Assembly: GCF_004364435.1 (NCBI RefSeq)
Contig: NZ_SOCT01000001.1
Location: forward strand, 496,001 to 560,000
DNA: 64,000 nucleotides
DNA from: Pseudomonas sp. LP_7_YM
GTDB lineage: Bacteria > Pseudomonadota > Gammaproteobacteria > Pseudomonadales > Pseudomonadaceae
Reading direction: 5' to 3'
Made by a program: the position numbers and the translations under genes. This document shows, in pieces, positions 54,499-61,511 of the stretch. The notes beneath the pieces were generated by a model. That model had not been told where the DNA came from, did no database searches, and worked only from the letters and a program-made list of their open reading frames with translations. Every line of letters begins with the position of its first letter. Positions within the stretch are counted from its first letter, which is position 1.

Positions 54499-54668
54499 TG
54501 GCTTACCTGGATGAAGAAAAACGGAAAATAGTGACGCTCAAAGGTGCGAAATGATAGCAAACCTGCGCGGTTTTAAATCGTGGCGGGATTTGAATGAATT
54601 CTGTTCATCTTGGTGGTCGCTTGCCACGGGTAGATTGGCAGGTTTTTTATTTTCAGGACGCTCGTTCC

Positions 54669-55081
54669 ATGTTGCATCGCTTGTTCGCCACTGCCGTGGC
54701 ATTTCTGCTTTGCGGTGCAGCGTTCGCGCACAGCCGCCGTCCCCGCCTCCTGCCATTTCCTATAGCCGCGACATCCAGCCGATCTTCACCGCGAAGTGTG
54801 TTGCCTGCCATGCCTGTAACGATGCCGCCTGCCAGTTGAACCTGGGCAGTGCAGAAGGGGTATTGCGCGGTGCGTCCAAAGTGCCGGTCTATCAGGGAGA
54901 TCGCAGTGTGGCGATCGCGCCGACGCGGATTTTCTACGACGCCCAGGGGCCTGAAGCCTGGCGCCAGAAGGGCTTCTACCGGTGCTGAACGGACAAAGCA
55001 CTCAGGCCGCGTTGATGACCAAGATGCTGGCGCTCGGTCACAGTGCGCCGCTGGTGCCTAACGCAAAATTGCCGGAGGTCA
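54669..55081 (+). pseudogene. cti: truncated, frameshifted cis/trans fatty acid isomerase gene
   Basis: The start region encodes a signal peptide (MLHRLFATAVAFLLCGAAFA). A frame change near 54735-54745 leads into PPPAISYSRDIQPIFTAKCV with the heme motif CVACH. A second change near 54980 leads into VLNGQSTQAALMTKMLALGH and VPNAKLPE. These pieces match the N-terminal 130 or so residues of the periplasmic cytochrome-type isomerase Cti, normally about 760 residues. The rest is gone and the sequence runs into a REP-like element. In P. putida cti also lies beside metH, which supports the identity. The gene cannot make a functional enzyme. Confidence 0.85.
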
Positions 55082-55394
55082 TCATGTCTTACAGGAACCG
55101 GCTTGCTGGCGAACGCGGCGCGTCAGTCTAAGAACCCTGCTAAGAACCCTAGTACTGATTCCGGCAATCCAGCTCTGTAATTAATTGCATCATCTGCAAC
55201 TTCCGGCGCATCCCCGGTCACGCTGGGCGAAACCAAAAAGGCCTTATAAAGCATGGCCTGAGGCCATTATTTGGTTTGTCAGCCTAGGCAAACTTTTTGC
55301 GCAAACCCCAGTCCGATTCGTGAGTCGTCCTGCATGCATGGCCGTTTCCAGGTCCTGAATTGTGGGTCATTCCGATGTGAGGAAGAGGTTGCAG
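55082..55394. repeat. REP-like element and 12-bp direct repeat after the cti remnant
   Basis: This 313-bp gap before the acyltransferase gene has no gene. Around 55090-55127 it holds ACAGGAACCGGCTTGCTGGC and GAACGCGG, the usual form of a Pseudomonas REP element. An 11-base direct repeat, CTAAGAACCCT, follows at 55128-55138 and 55140-55150. The rest presumably holds the acyltransferase promoter. Confidence 0.6.
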
Positions 55395-56417
55395 ATGTTG
55401 ATTTCGGTTCAAGCCCTGCGGGCTCTCGCCGCGTGGGTCGTTGTGTGTCACCACTTCATGCAGATTTTTTTCGATTTCCATCCCAGTGGCCCGATAGGCC
55501 GGTTCTTCACCGAAAAAGGCGCCGTCGGCGTCGATATCTTTTTCGTCATCAGTGGCCTGGTCATTTATCTGTCGACGGTAAACAAGGACATTCCCGCCAG
55601 CCACTTCATGCTCAATCGAATTATCCGCATTGTCCCGGCGTACTGGCTTTACACCGTGGTCATGGGTCTGTTGGTCCTGGTTGCGCATCCTTTATTGCCT
55701 CACCAGGTTGTGGACTGGCAGAGCTTCATGCTGTCGCTGATCTTCATCCCCTCTGAAAACCCCGGCGGCTACGGTCTTTACCCCACCTTGAACGTGGGCT
55801 GGACGCTCAATTACGAGATGCTGTTTTACGTACTGTTCTCGATGGTGTTTGTGTTCCAGCAACGCCTGCGCCCGCTGATCATCGCTGCCGCACTGTTCGC
55901 CTTTACCGATGTGCTGGGACGTTCGGGATTGATCAGTCGTTTCTACGGCAATGACATCGTGTACGAATTTCTACTGGGCATCGGGATTGGCATTATCTAC
56001 CGCCGAGGCTGGATTGCCGAACGACTTTGGCTGCCGCTGATGGCCATCGGCGGGGCGTTAATGGTGATCAAGCAATTGCAGCCTGACATGCGCTTCATCC
56101 ATTGGGGGCTGCCGAGTGCCGTTATCGTTGTGGCGTGCATCTCCCTGGAACCTTACCTGCGTGGCAGCCGGTTCTTGAAAACCATGGGCGACTGTTCGTA
56201 TTCGGTGTACCTGCTGCATGTTCTGGTGTTGTACGGTGGCTGGCTGGCCACGGAGCGTTACGGCCTGAATCCGTACATGGCATTTGCCATATGCGTGCCG
56301 GTCATCGCGCTGGGCGCATGGCTGAGTTACGAGTGGATCGAGAAGGGCCTGTATCGTCGTATGAAAGGCTGGCTGGATGGCAGAAGGGTGGGCAAGGAGC
56401 CGGCAGCGATTTCCTGA
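55395..56417 (+). CDS. acyltransferase 3 family membrane protein (OafA/YrhL-like)
   Basis: This 340-residue inner-membrane protein has about ten hydrophobic segments. The N-terminal family motif is SVQALRALAAWVVVCHHF, with the catalytic-region His, followed by GAVGVDIFFVISGLVIYLST. A later motif, YSVYLLHVLVLY, is typical of the family. Such enzymes O-acetylate or otherwise acylate surface polysaccharides, lipopolysaccharide or periplasmic glucans. The target is unknown and no glycan cluster is nearby. ATG 55395 is preceded by GAAGAGG; an ATG at 55362 is in frame but lacks one. Confidence 0.88.
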   Translation: MLISVQALRALAAWVVVCHHFMQIFFDFHPSGPIGRFFTEKGAVGVDIFFVISGLVIYLSTVNKDIPASHFMLNRIIRIVPAYWLYTVVMGLLVLVAHPLLPHQVVDWQSFMLSLIFIPSENPGGYGLYPTLNVGWTLNYEMLFYVLFSMVFVFQQRLRPLIIAAALFAFTDVLGRSGLISRFYGNDIVYEFLLGIGIGIIYRRGWIAERLWLPLMAIGGALMVIKQLQPDMRFIHWGLPSAVIVVACISLEPYLRGSRFLKTMGDCSYSVYLLHVLVLYGGWLATERYGLNPYMAFAICVPVIALGAWLSYEWIEKGLYRRMKGWLDGRRVGKEPAAIS

Positions 56418-56519
56418 GCAGGGCTCATCCCTTGTCAGTGAGTACCCGAGTGAAATACTGGGACTTTGTCAGTTGCTGAACAATGGCGTAAACTGCGCCC
56501 ACGTCTGCGAGGAATGTTC

Positions 56520-57113
56520 ATGACCGCTATTACTATTACCGATGCCGCCCACGATTATCTGGCCGATCTGCTGCAAAAGCAGAATACGCCTGGCATCGGC
56601 ATCCGCGTGTTTATTACCCAGCCCGGCACCCAATACGCCGAGACCTGCATTGCCTACTGCAAGCCGGGCGAAGAAAAGCCTGAAGACAAAGCCATCGGAC
56701 TTAAAAGCTTCACGGCGTGGATCGATTCGTTCAGCGAAGCTTTCCTTGACGACGCAGTGGTTGACTACGCCACAGACCGTATGGGTGGGCAGCTGACGAT
56801 CAAGGCCCCGAATGCCAAGGTGCCGATGGTCAATGCCGACAGCCCGATCAACGAGCGAATCAACTACTACCTGCAGACCGAGATCAACCCGGGTCTTGCC
56901 AGTCACGGCGGGCAGGTCACCTTGATCGATGTGGTCGAGGAAGATGAGGCCAATATTGCTGTGCTGCAGTTTGGCGGTGGTTGCCAAGGCTGCGGTCAAG
57001 CCGACGTCACGCTTAAAGAGGGTATCGAGCGCACGTTGCTTGAGCGTATTCCCGAGTTGGCGGGCGTGCGTGATGTAACTGACCATACGCAGAAAGAGAA
57101 CGCTTACTACTGA
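56520..57113 (+). CDS. nfuA: iron-sulfur biogenesis protein NfuA
   Basis: This 197-residue protein has an N-terminal A-type-carrier-like domain that lacks the usual cysteine triad, followed by a C-terminal Nfu domain. The cluster-binding motif CxxC is in [14 protein letters not shown]. NfuA accepts and delivers [4Fe-4S] clusters, particularly under oxidative stress or iron limitation. ATG 56520 gives the conserved [20 protein letters not shown] start, with GAGG upstream. The gene is monocistronic with a strong terminator. The window also holds several Fe-S enzymes that need such carriers (CysI, PaoA). Confidence 0.95.
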   Translation: MTAITITDAAHDYLADLLQKQNTPGIGIRVFITQPGTQYAETCIAYCKPGEEKPEDKAIGLKSFTAWIDSFSEAFLDDAVVDYATDRMGGQLTIKAPNAKVPMVNADSPINERINYYLQTEINPGLASHGGQVTLIDVVEEDEANIAVLQFGGGCQGCGQADVTLKEGIERTLLERIPELAGVRDVTDHTQKENAYY

Positions 57114-57130
57114 CAGTGGTGAGCGTTGCG

Positions 57131-57160
57131 AGAAAGCCCCGATTTGATCGGGGCTTTCTT
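57131..57160 (+). terminator. terminator of nfuA
   Basis: AGAAAGCCCCGAT (57131-57143) and ATCGGGGCTTTCT (57147-57159) form a perfect 13-bp stem with a three-base loop. It starts 18 bp after the nfuA stop. Confidence 0.9.
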
Positions 57161-57224
57161 GTTGGGGGGTATTGCTGGCGCAGGTTAGGAACGTTAAGAG
57201 CCGTTTTTTGTGGGTCGTTGGGTT

Positions 57225-57262
57225 GGGGCCTATCCGGTTCTTCGGCGATGGCGGCCCACGGA
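57225..57262. repeat. possible degenerate intergenic repeat
   Basis: GGGGCCTATCCGGTTCTTCG followed by GCGATGGCGGCC resembles a long dispersed intergenic sequence I recall from Pseudomonas genomes. The surrounding 57161-57374 holds no credible gene. Confidence 0.3.
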
Positions 57263-57374
57263 GCGCCGCCTGCGTTCGGCCTGCACCCAAGTCGCGTCCG
57301 GTGGTGTCTGGACTGTCTCCTCAGAAGACCAAAATCAGGATAACGAGCGAGCAGCGTGGGCAGAACGTCGGGCG

Positions 57375-58121
57375 CTATGGCCTGAACACATGCGCATGCC
57401 CCGCGCGATACAGCGATGAGTCACTGAACACATCACTGCCCAGCACCCGTCCCACCAAGATCAGCGCAGTGCGCCGAAACCCTTTGGCCGCGACCTTTTC
57501 TTCAATGTCTGTGAGCGTCCCGACCACCCAGTCCTGATCCGGCCAACTGGCACGATGAACCACGGCGATGGGGCAGTCTTCGCCGTAGTGCGGGGTCAGC
57601 TCGGCAACGATTTTGCCGAGGTTGTTGACTCCCAGGTGAATCGCCATGGTTGCCCTGTGTCGCGCCAGTTCACCCAGCTCTTCACCTACAGGCATTGTCG
57701 TTTTGTCAGCGTAGCGGGTCAGGATCACGCTTTGCGATATATCGGGGAGTGTCAGCTCGGTGCCCAGCAGTGCCGCACAGGCAGCGGTGGCGGTGACACC
57801 GGGGATGATTTCGAAAGGGATATCCAGCTCACGCAGGCAGCGAATCTGCTCGCCAATGGCGCCGTACAGACTGGGGTCGCCGGAGTGCACGCGCGCCACA
57901 TCCTGGCCCTGTGCATGAGCGGATTTCATCAAGGCGATGATCTGTTCGAGGTGCAACTCGGCGCTGTTGGTCACTTGAACGGCTTGATGGCCGTGCAGGA
58001 CCGCCTCAGGGACCAGCGATCCGGCGTAGATAATGACCGGACAGGTCTGGATCAGACGCTGGCCCTTGACCGTGATCAGATCCGGATCGCCTGGTCCTGC
58101 GCCGATGAAAAAGACGGTCAT
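57375..58121 (-). CDS. cobM: precorrin-4 C11-methyltransferase
   Basis: This 248-residue SAM-dependent methyltransferase of the uroporphyrin/corrin family begins MTVFFIGAGPGDPDLITVKG and carries VARVHSGDPSLYGAIGEQ and EIIPGVTATAACAALLG. CobM converts precorrin-4 to precorrin-5 in the aerobic cobalamin route. GGAG lies a few bases before ATG 58121; the open frame continues upstream without support. It is the last gene of the riboswitch-controlled run cbtB-cbtA-cobE-cobM and is separated from cobE by 110 bp. Confidence 0.96.
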   Translation of the reverse strand: MTVFFIGAGPGDPDLITVKGQRLIQTCPVIIYAGSLVPEAVLHGHQAVQVTNSAELHLEQIIALMKSAHAQGQDVARVHSGDPSLYGAIGEQIRCLRELDIPFEIIPGVTATAACAALLGTELTLPDISQSVILTRYADKTTMPVGEELGELARHRATMAIHLGVNNLGKIVAELTPHYGEDCPIAVVHRASWPDQDWVVGTLTDIEEKVAAKGFRRTALILVGRVLGSDVFSDSSLYRAGHAHVFRP

Positions 58122-58231
58122 GGTCTCTCCGGGTAATAGGGGAGCGGTAAATTCATGCGGATGACGACCTGTGGCAGCGAGGGCTTCACGCCCCAGTCCG
58201 CCAATGGCGTCGTTTTCAATAAGAGTACCTG

Positions 58232-58645
58232 TTACAGGGCACCTGCCAGGGCGAATGTAGCCCGCGAACTGTTGCGCCGTTCGATCACCAGCCTGGCTGA
58301 GGACCGGCCCAAACGCATCGCCATCGCCAGCGCAGCGCTCTCCGCCACGCCATGACAACCGGTGCTGTCAAAGGCAATCTGTGAACGGTGACTGAGCTGC
58401 GGTTCGAACGCCGCCAGTTCGTCGGCGCTGAAGAAACCGAGCGGCAGACCCAGGTCCTCAGCGAGTTCCAGCAGCCCCGCTTCCGACGACTTGGTATCGA
58501 TGGAGGCGAGGGCGGTGATATCGGCAAGCTTGAAGTGATGTTCGAGCAGGCTGACCTCGATCAAACCCTGCAGCACCAGCGCAGGGCAGCCGCGCTGGCA
58601 CCCCAGGCCGACTACCAGAATCGATCGACCGCCCGCTCTGTTCAC
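58232..58645 (-). CDS. cobE: cobalamin biosynthesis protein CobE (CbiG C-terminal family)
   Basis: This 137-residue protein matches the CobE/CbiG_C family. Motifs are VVGLGCQRGCPALVLQGLIE, ASIDTKSSEAGLLELAED and STGCHGVAESAALAMA. CobE is needed for aerobic cobalamin synthesis in Pseudomonas denitrificans; it is thought to handle a corrin-ring intermediate, but its reaction is not settled. The start is GTG 58645, overlapping the cbtA stop as GTGA. Confidence 0.93.
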   Translation of the reverse strand: MNRAGGRSILVVGLGCQRGCPALVLQGLIEVSLLEHHFKLADITALASIDTKSSEAGLLELAEDLGLPLGFFSADELAAFEPQLSHRSQIAFDSTGCHGVAESAALAMAMRLGRSSARLVIERRNSSRATFALAGAL

Positions 58646-59361
58646 AGAGCCGAATTCAGACCGGATTGAGCCGATTGCGGCTCATGACGGCGAAACAGCC
58701 AGGCACTGATCAGGCCCATGGCCAGCCAGAACACTGCGTTGGTCAGCAACGATGCAATCCTGAACTGCGCTTGCAGTGCCTCAGGCGCCAGCGCTGAATG
58801 GACTTGCGGCTGCGGCGCGCCCAGCACATGGGGGACCACCAGAATCGCCGCGCCCAATACTTTCAACAGCCCGTTATGGGCGAAAACGATCAGCGCCAGA
58901 CCCGCTGCGGCCGAGGCCGCTGCGCTAACCCACCAGATCTGCCGTTGGGTCAGCTCGGCGGCTGCCGTACCCGGTAATTCTGGTGGCAGGCCCAAGGTCG
59001 GCGCGAGCACGAACACCGCAAATCCGGCCAGCCCCCAGAGCGCGCCCTGTCGGGTGCTGGACGGTGCGCGGAGGGTGTACAACGCCGCCAACATCAGGGC
59101 AAAACCCACTGCGACCACCAGATTGCCGCCGGTGGTCGACAGCACGCGCTGCCAGCCGTCTTCAGGCTCCCAGGCCTCTTCATCATGAACATGCCCGGCC
59201 ATGGCGCCATCGGCGTGCGAGTGCATGTCGGCAGTGGGAGCCTTCTCGTAGGTTTCAGCCTGCAGGATCAGCGGGGCCACCCAGAAACTCTGCAGCAGGG
59301 TCAACAGCAATGCGGCGAGCAATCCGGTGAACCCGGCCGTTTGAGCGATGCGCTTGAACAT
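58642..59361 (-). CDS. cbtA: predicted cobalt transporter subunit CbtA
   Basis: This 239-residue membrane protein starts MFKRIAQTAGFTGLLAALLL and has about five to six membrane segments. A His- and Asp-rich stretch near residues 40-62 (DMHSHADGAMAGHVHDEEAW) could bind cobalt. CbtA is predicted from regulon studies to be a B12-regulated cobalt uptake protein; transport has been inferred more than measured. It begins ten bases after cbtB and overlaps cobE. Confidence 0.94.
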   Translation of the reverse strand: MFKRIAQTAGFTGLLAALLLTLLQSFWVAPLILQAETYEKAPTADMHSHADGAMAGHVHDEEAWEPEDGWQRVLSTTGGNLVVAVGFALMLAALYTLRAPSSTRQGALWGLAGFAVFVLAPTLGLPPELPGTAAAELTQRQIWWVSAAASAAAGLALIVFAHNGLLKVLGAAILVVPHVLGAPQPQVHSALAPEALQAQFRIASLLTNAVFWLAMGLISAWLFRRHEPQSAQSGLNSAL

Positions 59362-59371
59362 GATGGCGGTC

Positions 59372-59557
59372 TCAGTGGCAAGGGAAGGCGGAGCTGTGAC
59401 GGGTGTCATGCGCTGCATTGTGAACGGCGTCGATGTGCGAGAAGCCTGCAAAGTAGACCAGGCAGGCGCCAAGAATCATCGCGCTGATGGCGGCAGTGAG
59501 GCGTTGGCTCAGGATGCTGACGTTACGGGTGCTCTGGCTGGTGGTGTTGATCGACAT
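59372..59557 (-). CDS. cbtB: predicted cobalt transporter subunit CbtB
   Basis: This 61-residue protein has one membrane helix (about residues 20-40, LTAAISAMILGACLVYFAGF). The short C-terminal tail is rich in His (HIDAVHNAAHDTRHSSAFPC then His), the defining CbtB pattern for metal binding. AAGAGGGAAG before ATG 59557 supports this start. It is the first gene behind the minus-strand cobalamin riboswitch, which links cobalt supply to B12 status. Confidence 0.94.
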   Translation of the reverse strand: MSINTTSQSTRNVSILSQRLTAAISAMILGACLVYFAGFSHIDAVHNAAHDTRHSSAFPCH

Positions 59558-59669
59558 GACGCTTCCCTCTTGACTGTCGGCGAAGGGAAGGCGCAAAGCG
59601 AGCCACTGACGGATGCCAGTCGCGAACTCAACAGCGCCCGCCCACCGCGGGTTTGTTATGTGTGATTGT

Positions 59670-59856
59670 CGGGCCGGTCTCCGGGCTTGCGAGGGGCATT
59701 GCACCTGCCTTCAAGAATCACCTTCCCATATCGTTGACCGACACAGTGGATCTGACTCTTCACTCGCTTACCGTTGCGGGGGCAGCGCCGGACTTGCACA
59801 GACATCGGAGTCTGAACGCACCGGTTTCCCGTTTCACCCTGTGAAGGGCACCCGTA
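59670..59856 (-). ncRNA. cobalamin riboswitch upstream of cbtB
   Basis: Read on the minus strand, the segment has the core elements of a cobalamin aptamer in order: GGTGCCC..GGGTGAAACGGGAA, AGTCCGGCGCTGCCCCCGCAACGGTAA, (shortened: the GCCCCCGCAACGGT box), CCACTG, GGGAAGG and the closing GCCCGGAGACC. B12 binding would repress the cobalt transport and cob genes downstream. It ends about 110 bp before cbtB. Confidence 0.92.
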
Positions 59857-60095
59857 ACAAGGCGTGTAGGAGACCACGGAGCAGGGCGGCAGTCAACGTC
59901 GCGCCCTTTGCAATCCACATTGGCTGCGCTGCAGGCGTGAGCGTGCTCACCAATGCCTTGGGCAGGCGCTGGAAATGCATGAGGTGGTCCGGCCCTTTTC
60001 GCGAGCAAGCTTGCCCTCACAGATTCGGCGCACTCCGGTTTGCTCGTTGACCTTGGCCAAGCCACTGCGTAGCCTTGCGCACTTGAGGTTCGCCA

Positions 60096-60274
60096 ATCCG
60101 GTTGTCGTCCGGCCCGGCGCTAAGAAGGGAATGTGGTTGAAGCCACAGCTGCCCCCGCAACTGTAATCGGTCATGTTCATTGCACAGCCACTGCGCGAGC
60201 GGGAAGGCGCGATGAATGCGCTTGGTCTGCCATCAATGCAGGCAAGTCCGCCACCGTGAGCCAGGAGACCTGCC
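60096..60274 (+). ncRNA. cobalamin riboswitch upstream of cobW
   Basis: The plus-strand segment shows the same conserved parts: TAAGAAGGGAATGTGGTTG, GCTGCCCCCGCAACTGTAAT, GCCACTG, CGGGAAGGCG and the B12 box end AGCCAGGAGACCTGCC at about 60259-60274. It lies about 155 bp before cobW and would control cobW-cobN in response to adenosylcobalamin. Confidence 0.94.
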
Positions 60275-60429
60275 TCGAACATCGGCCTGATTTATGCGGC
60301 CCGAAGAATTCTCATTACAACCGGGCGGGGTGATCCGGTGGCGAATCGAACCGCGAGCCTGTCGACACGGGCGCTTACGCGGTTCTCGTCCTCATTTGCC
60401 CGCCGCTGCGCCTGAGGGCAATCGCAACC

Positions 60430-61509
60430 ATGAAAACACTGGCCAAAATTCCTGTCACCATCGTCACCGGCTTCCTTGGCTCGGGTAAAACCACGCTGCT
60501 GCGTCACATGCTCGATAACGCCGAAGGGCGTCGGATCGCGGTCATCGTCAACGAGTTCGGCGAGCTGGGCATCGACGGAGAAATTCTCAAACAGTGCACC
60601 ATCGGCTGCACCGAAGAGGAGGCCACTGGCCGGGTCTACGAGCTGGCCAACGGCTGTCTGTGCTGCACCGTCCAGGAAGAGTTCTTTCCGGTAATGCAGA
60701 AACTGGTCGCTCGTCGCGGCGATCTGGACCACATCCTTATCGAGACCTCGGGTCTGGCGCTGCCAAAACCTTTGGTGCAAGCCTTCCAGTGGCCGGAAAT
60801 CCGTAACGCCTGCACGGTTGACGCAGTGATCACCGTGGTCGACAGCCCGGCCGTAGTCGCGGGCACCTTTGCCGCGTTCCCGGATCAGGTCGATGCCCAG
60901 CGCAAACTCGATCCGAATCTGGATCATGAATCGCCGCTGCACGAGCTGTTCGCCGACCAATTGGCCAGCGCCGACCTGGTCATCCTCAACAAGGCCGACA
61001 TGCTCGACGCCGCCGCGCTCGCTGCTGTGCGGGCCGAAGTCGCCGAAGAACTGCCGCCTGCAGTGAAAGTCATCGAAGCCAGCAAGGGGCAGCTGCCGAT
61101 CAGCGTGCTGTTGGGCCTGGGGGCCGAATCCGAGCTGCACATCGACGGTCGCAAGACTCACCACGACCATCACGACGGCGATGACCACGACGATCATGAT
61201 CACGATGCTTTCGATTCGATCTCCATTTCGCTGCCTCAAGCCGACGAAGCGTTGCTGCTCGATGCCTTGACCCAGGCGGTCATGCAGCACGGCATCCTGC
61301 GGGTCAAAGGCTTCGCAGCCATCCCGGGCAAGCCGATGCGCTTGCTGGTACAAGGGGTCGGTACTCGTTTCGACAAGCATTTCGACCGTGTCTGGAAAGC
61401 CGGTGAGGAGCGCCTGACGCATCTGGTGCTGATCGGCCAGGAGCTGGACGCCACGGCGCTCGAAGCCCAGTTGCGCGTGGCGCTCAACGCCGTCGCGACC
61501 AAGGCCTAG
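60430..61509 (+). CDS. cobW: CobW-type metal-trafficking GTPase
   Basis: This 359-residue G3E-family GTPase has the P-loop GFLGSGKTTLLRHM near residue 13. The metal-binding motif GCLCCTV lies near residue 78, and the guanine-specificity NKAD follows. A His/Asp-rich loop near residue 242 onward (HHDHHDGDDHDDHDHD in part) probably binds metal. CobW is thought to deliver cobalt to the CobNST chelatase. The riboswitch upstream and cobN two bases downstream fit this role. Confidence 0.96.
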   Translation: MKTLAKIPVTIVTGFLGSGKTTLLRHMLDNAEGRRIAVIVNEFGELGIDGEILKQCTIGCTEEEATGRVYELANGCLCCTVQEEFFPVMQKLVARRGDLDHILIETSGLALPKPLVQAFQWPEIRNACTVDAVITVVDSPAVVAGTFAAFPDQVDAQRKLDPNLDHESPLHELFADQLASADLVILNKADMLDAAALAAVRAEVAEELPPAVKVIEASKGQLPISVLLGLGAESELHIDGRKTHHDHHDGDDHDDHDHDAFDSISISLPQADEALLLDALTQAVMQHGILRVKGFAAIPGKPMRLLVQGVGTRFDKHFDRVWKAGEERLTHLVLIGQELDATALEAQLRVALNAVATKA

Positions 61510-61511
61510 TC

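Noticed and set aside
54499..54668. Possible SAM, SAH or cobalamin riboswitch before metH
   Set aside because: None of the conserved boxes seen in the two cobalamin riboswitches, nor a recognisable SAH or SAM core, is present in this leader.
60292..61422. 376-codon minus-strand open frame opposite cobW
   Set aside because: cobW has unambiguous motifs; the antisense translation shows none and lacks a ribosome-binding site.
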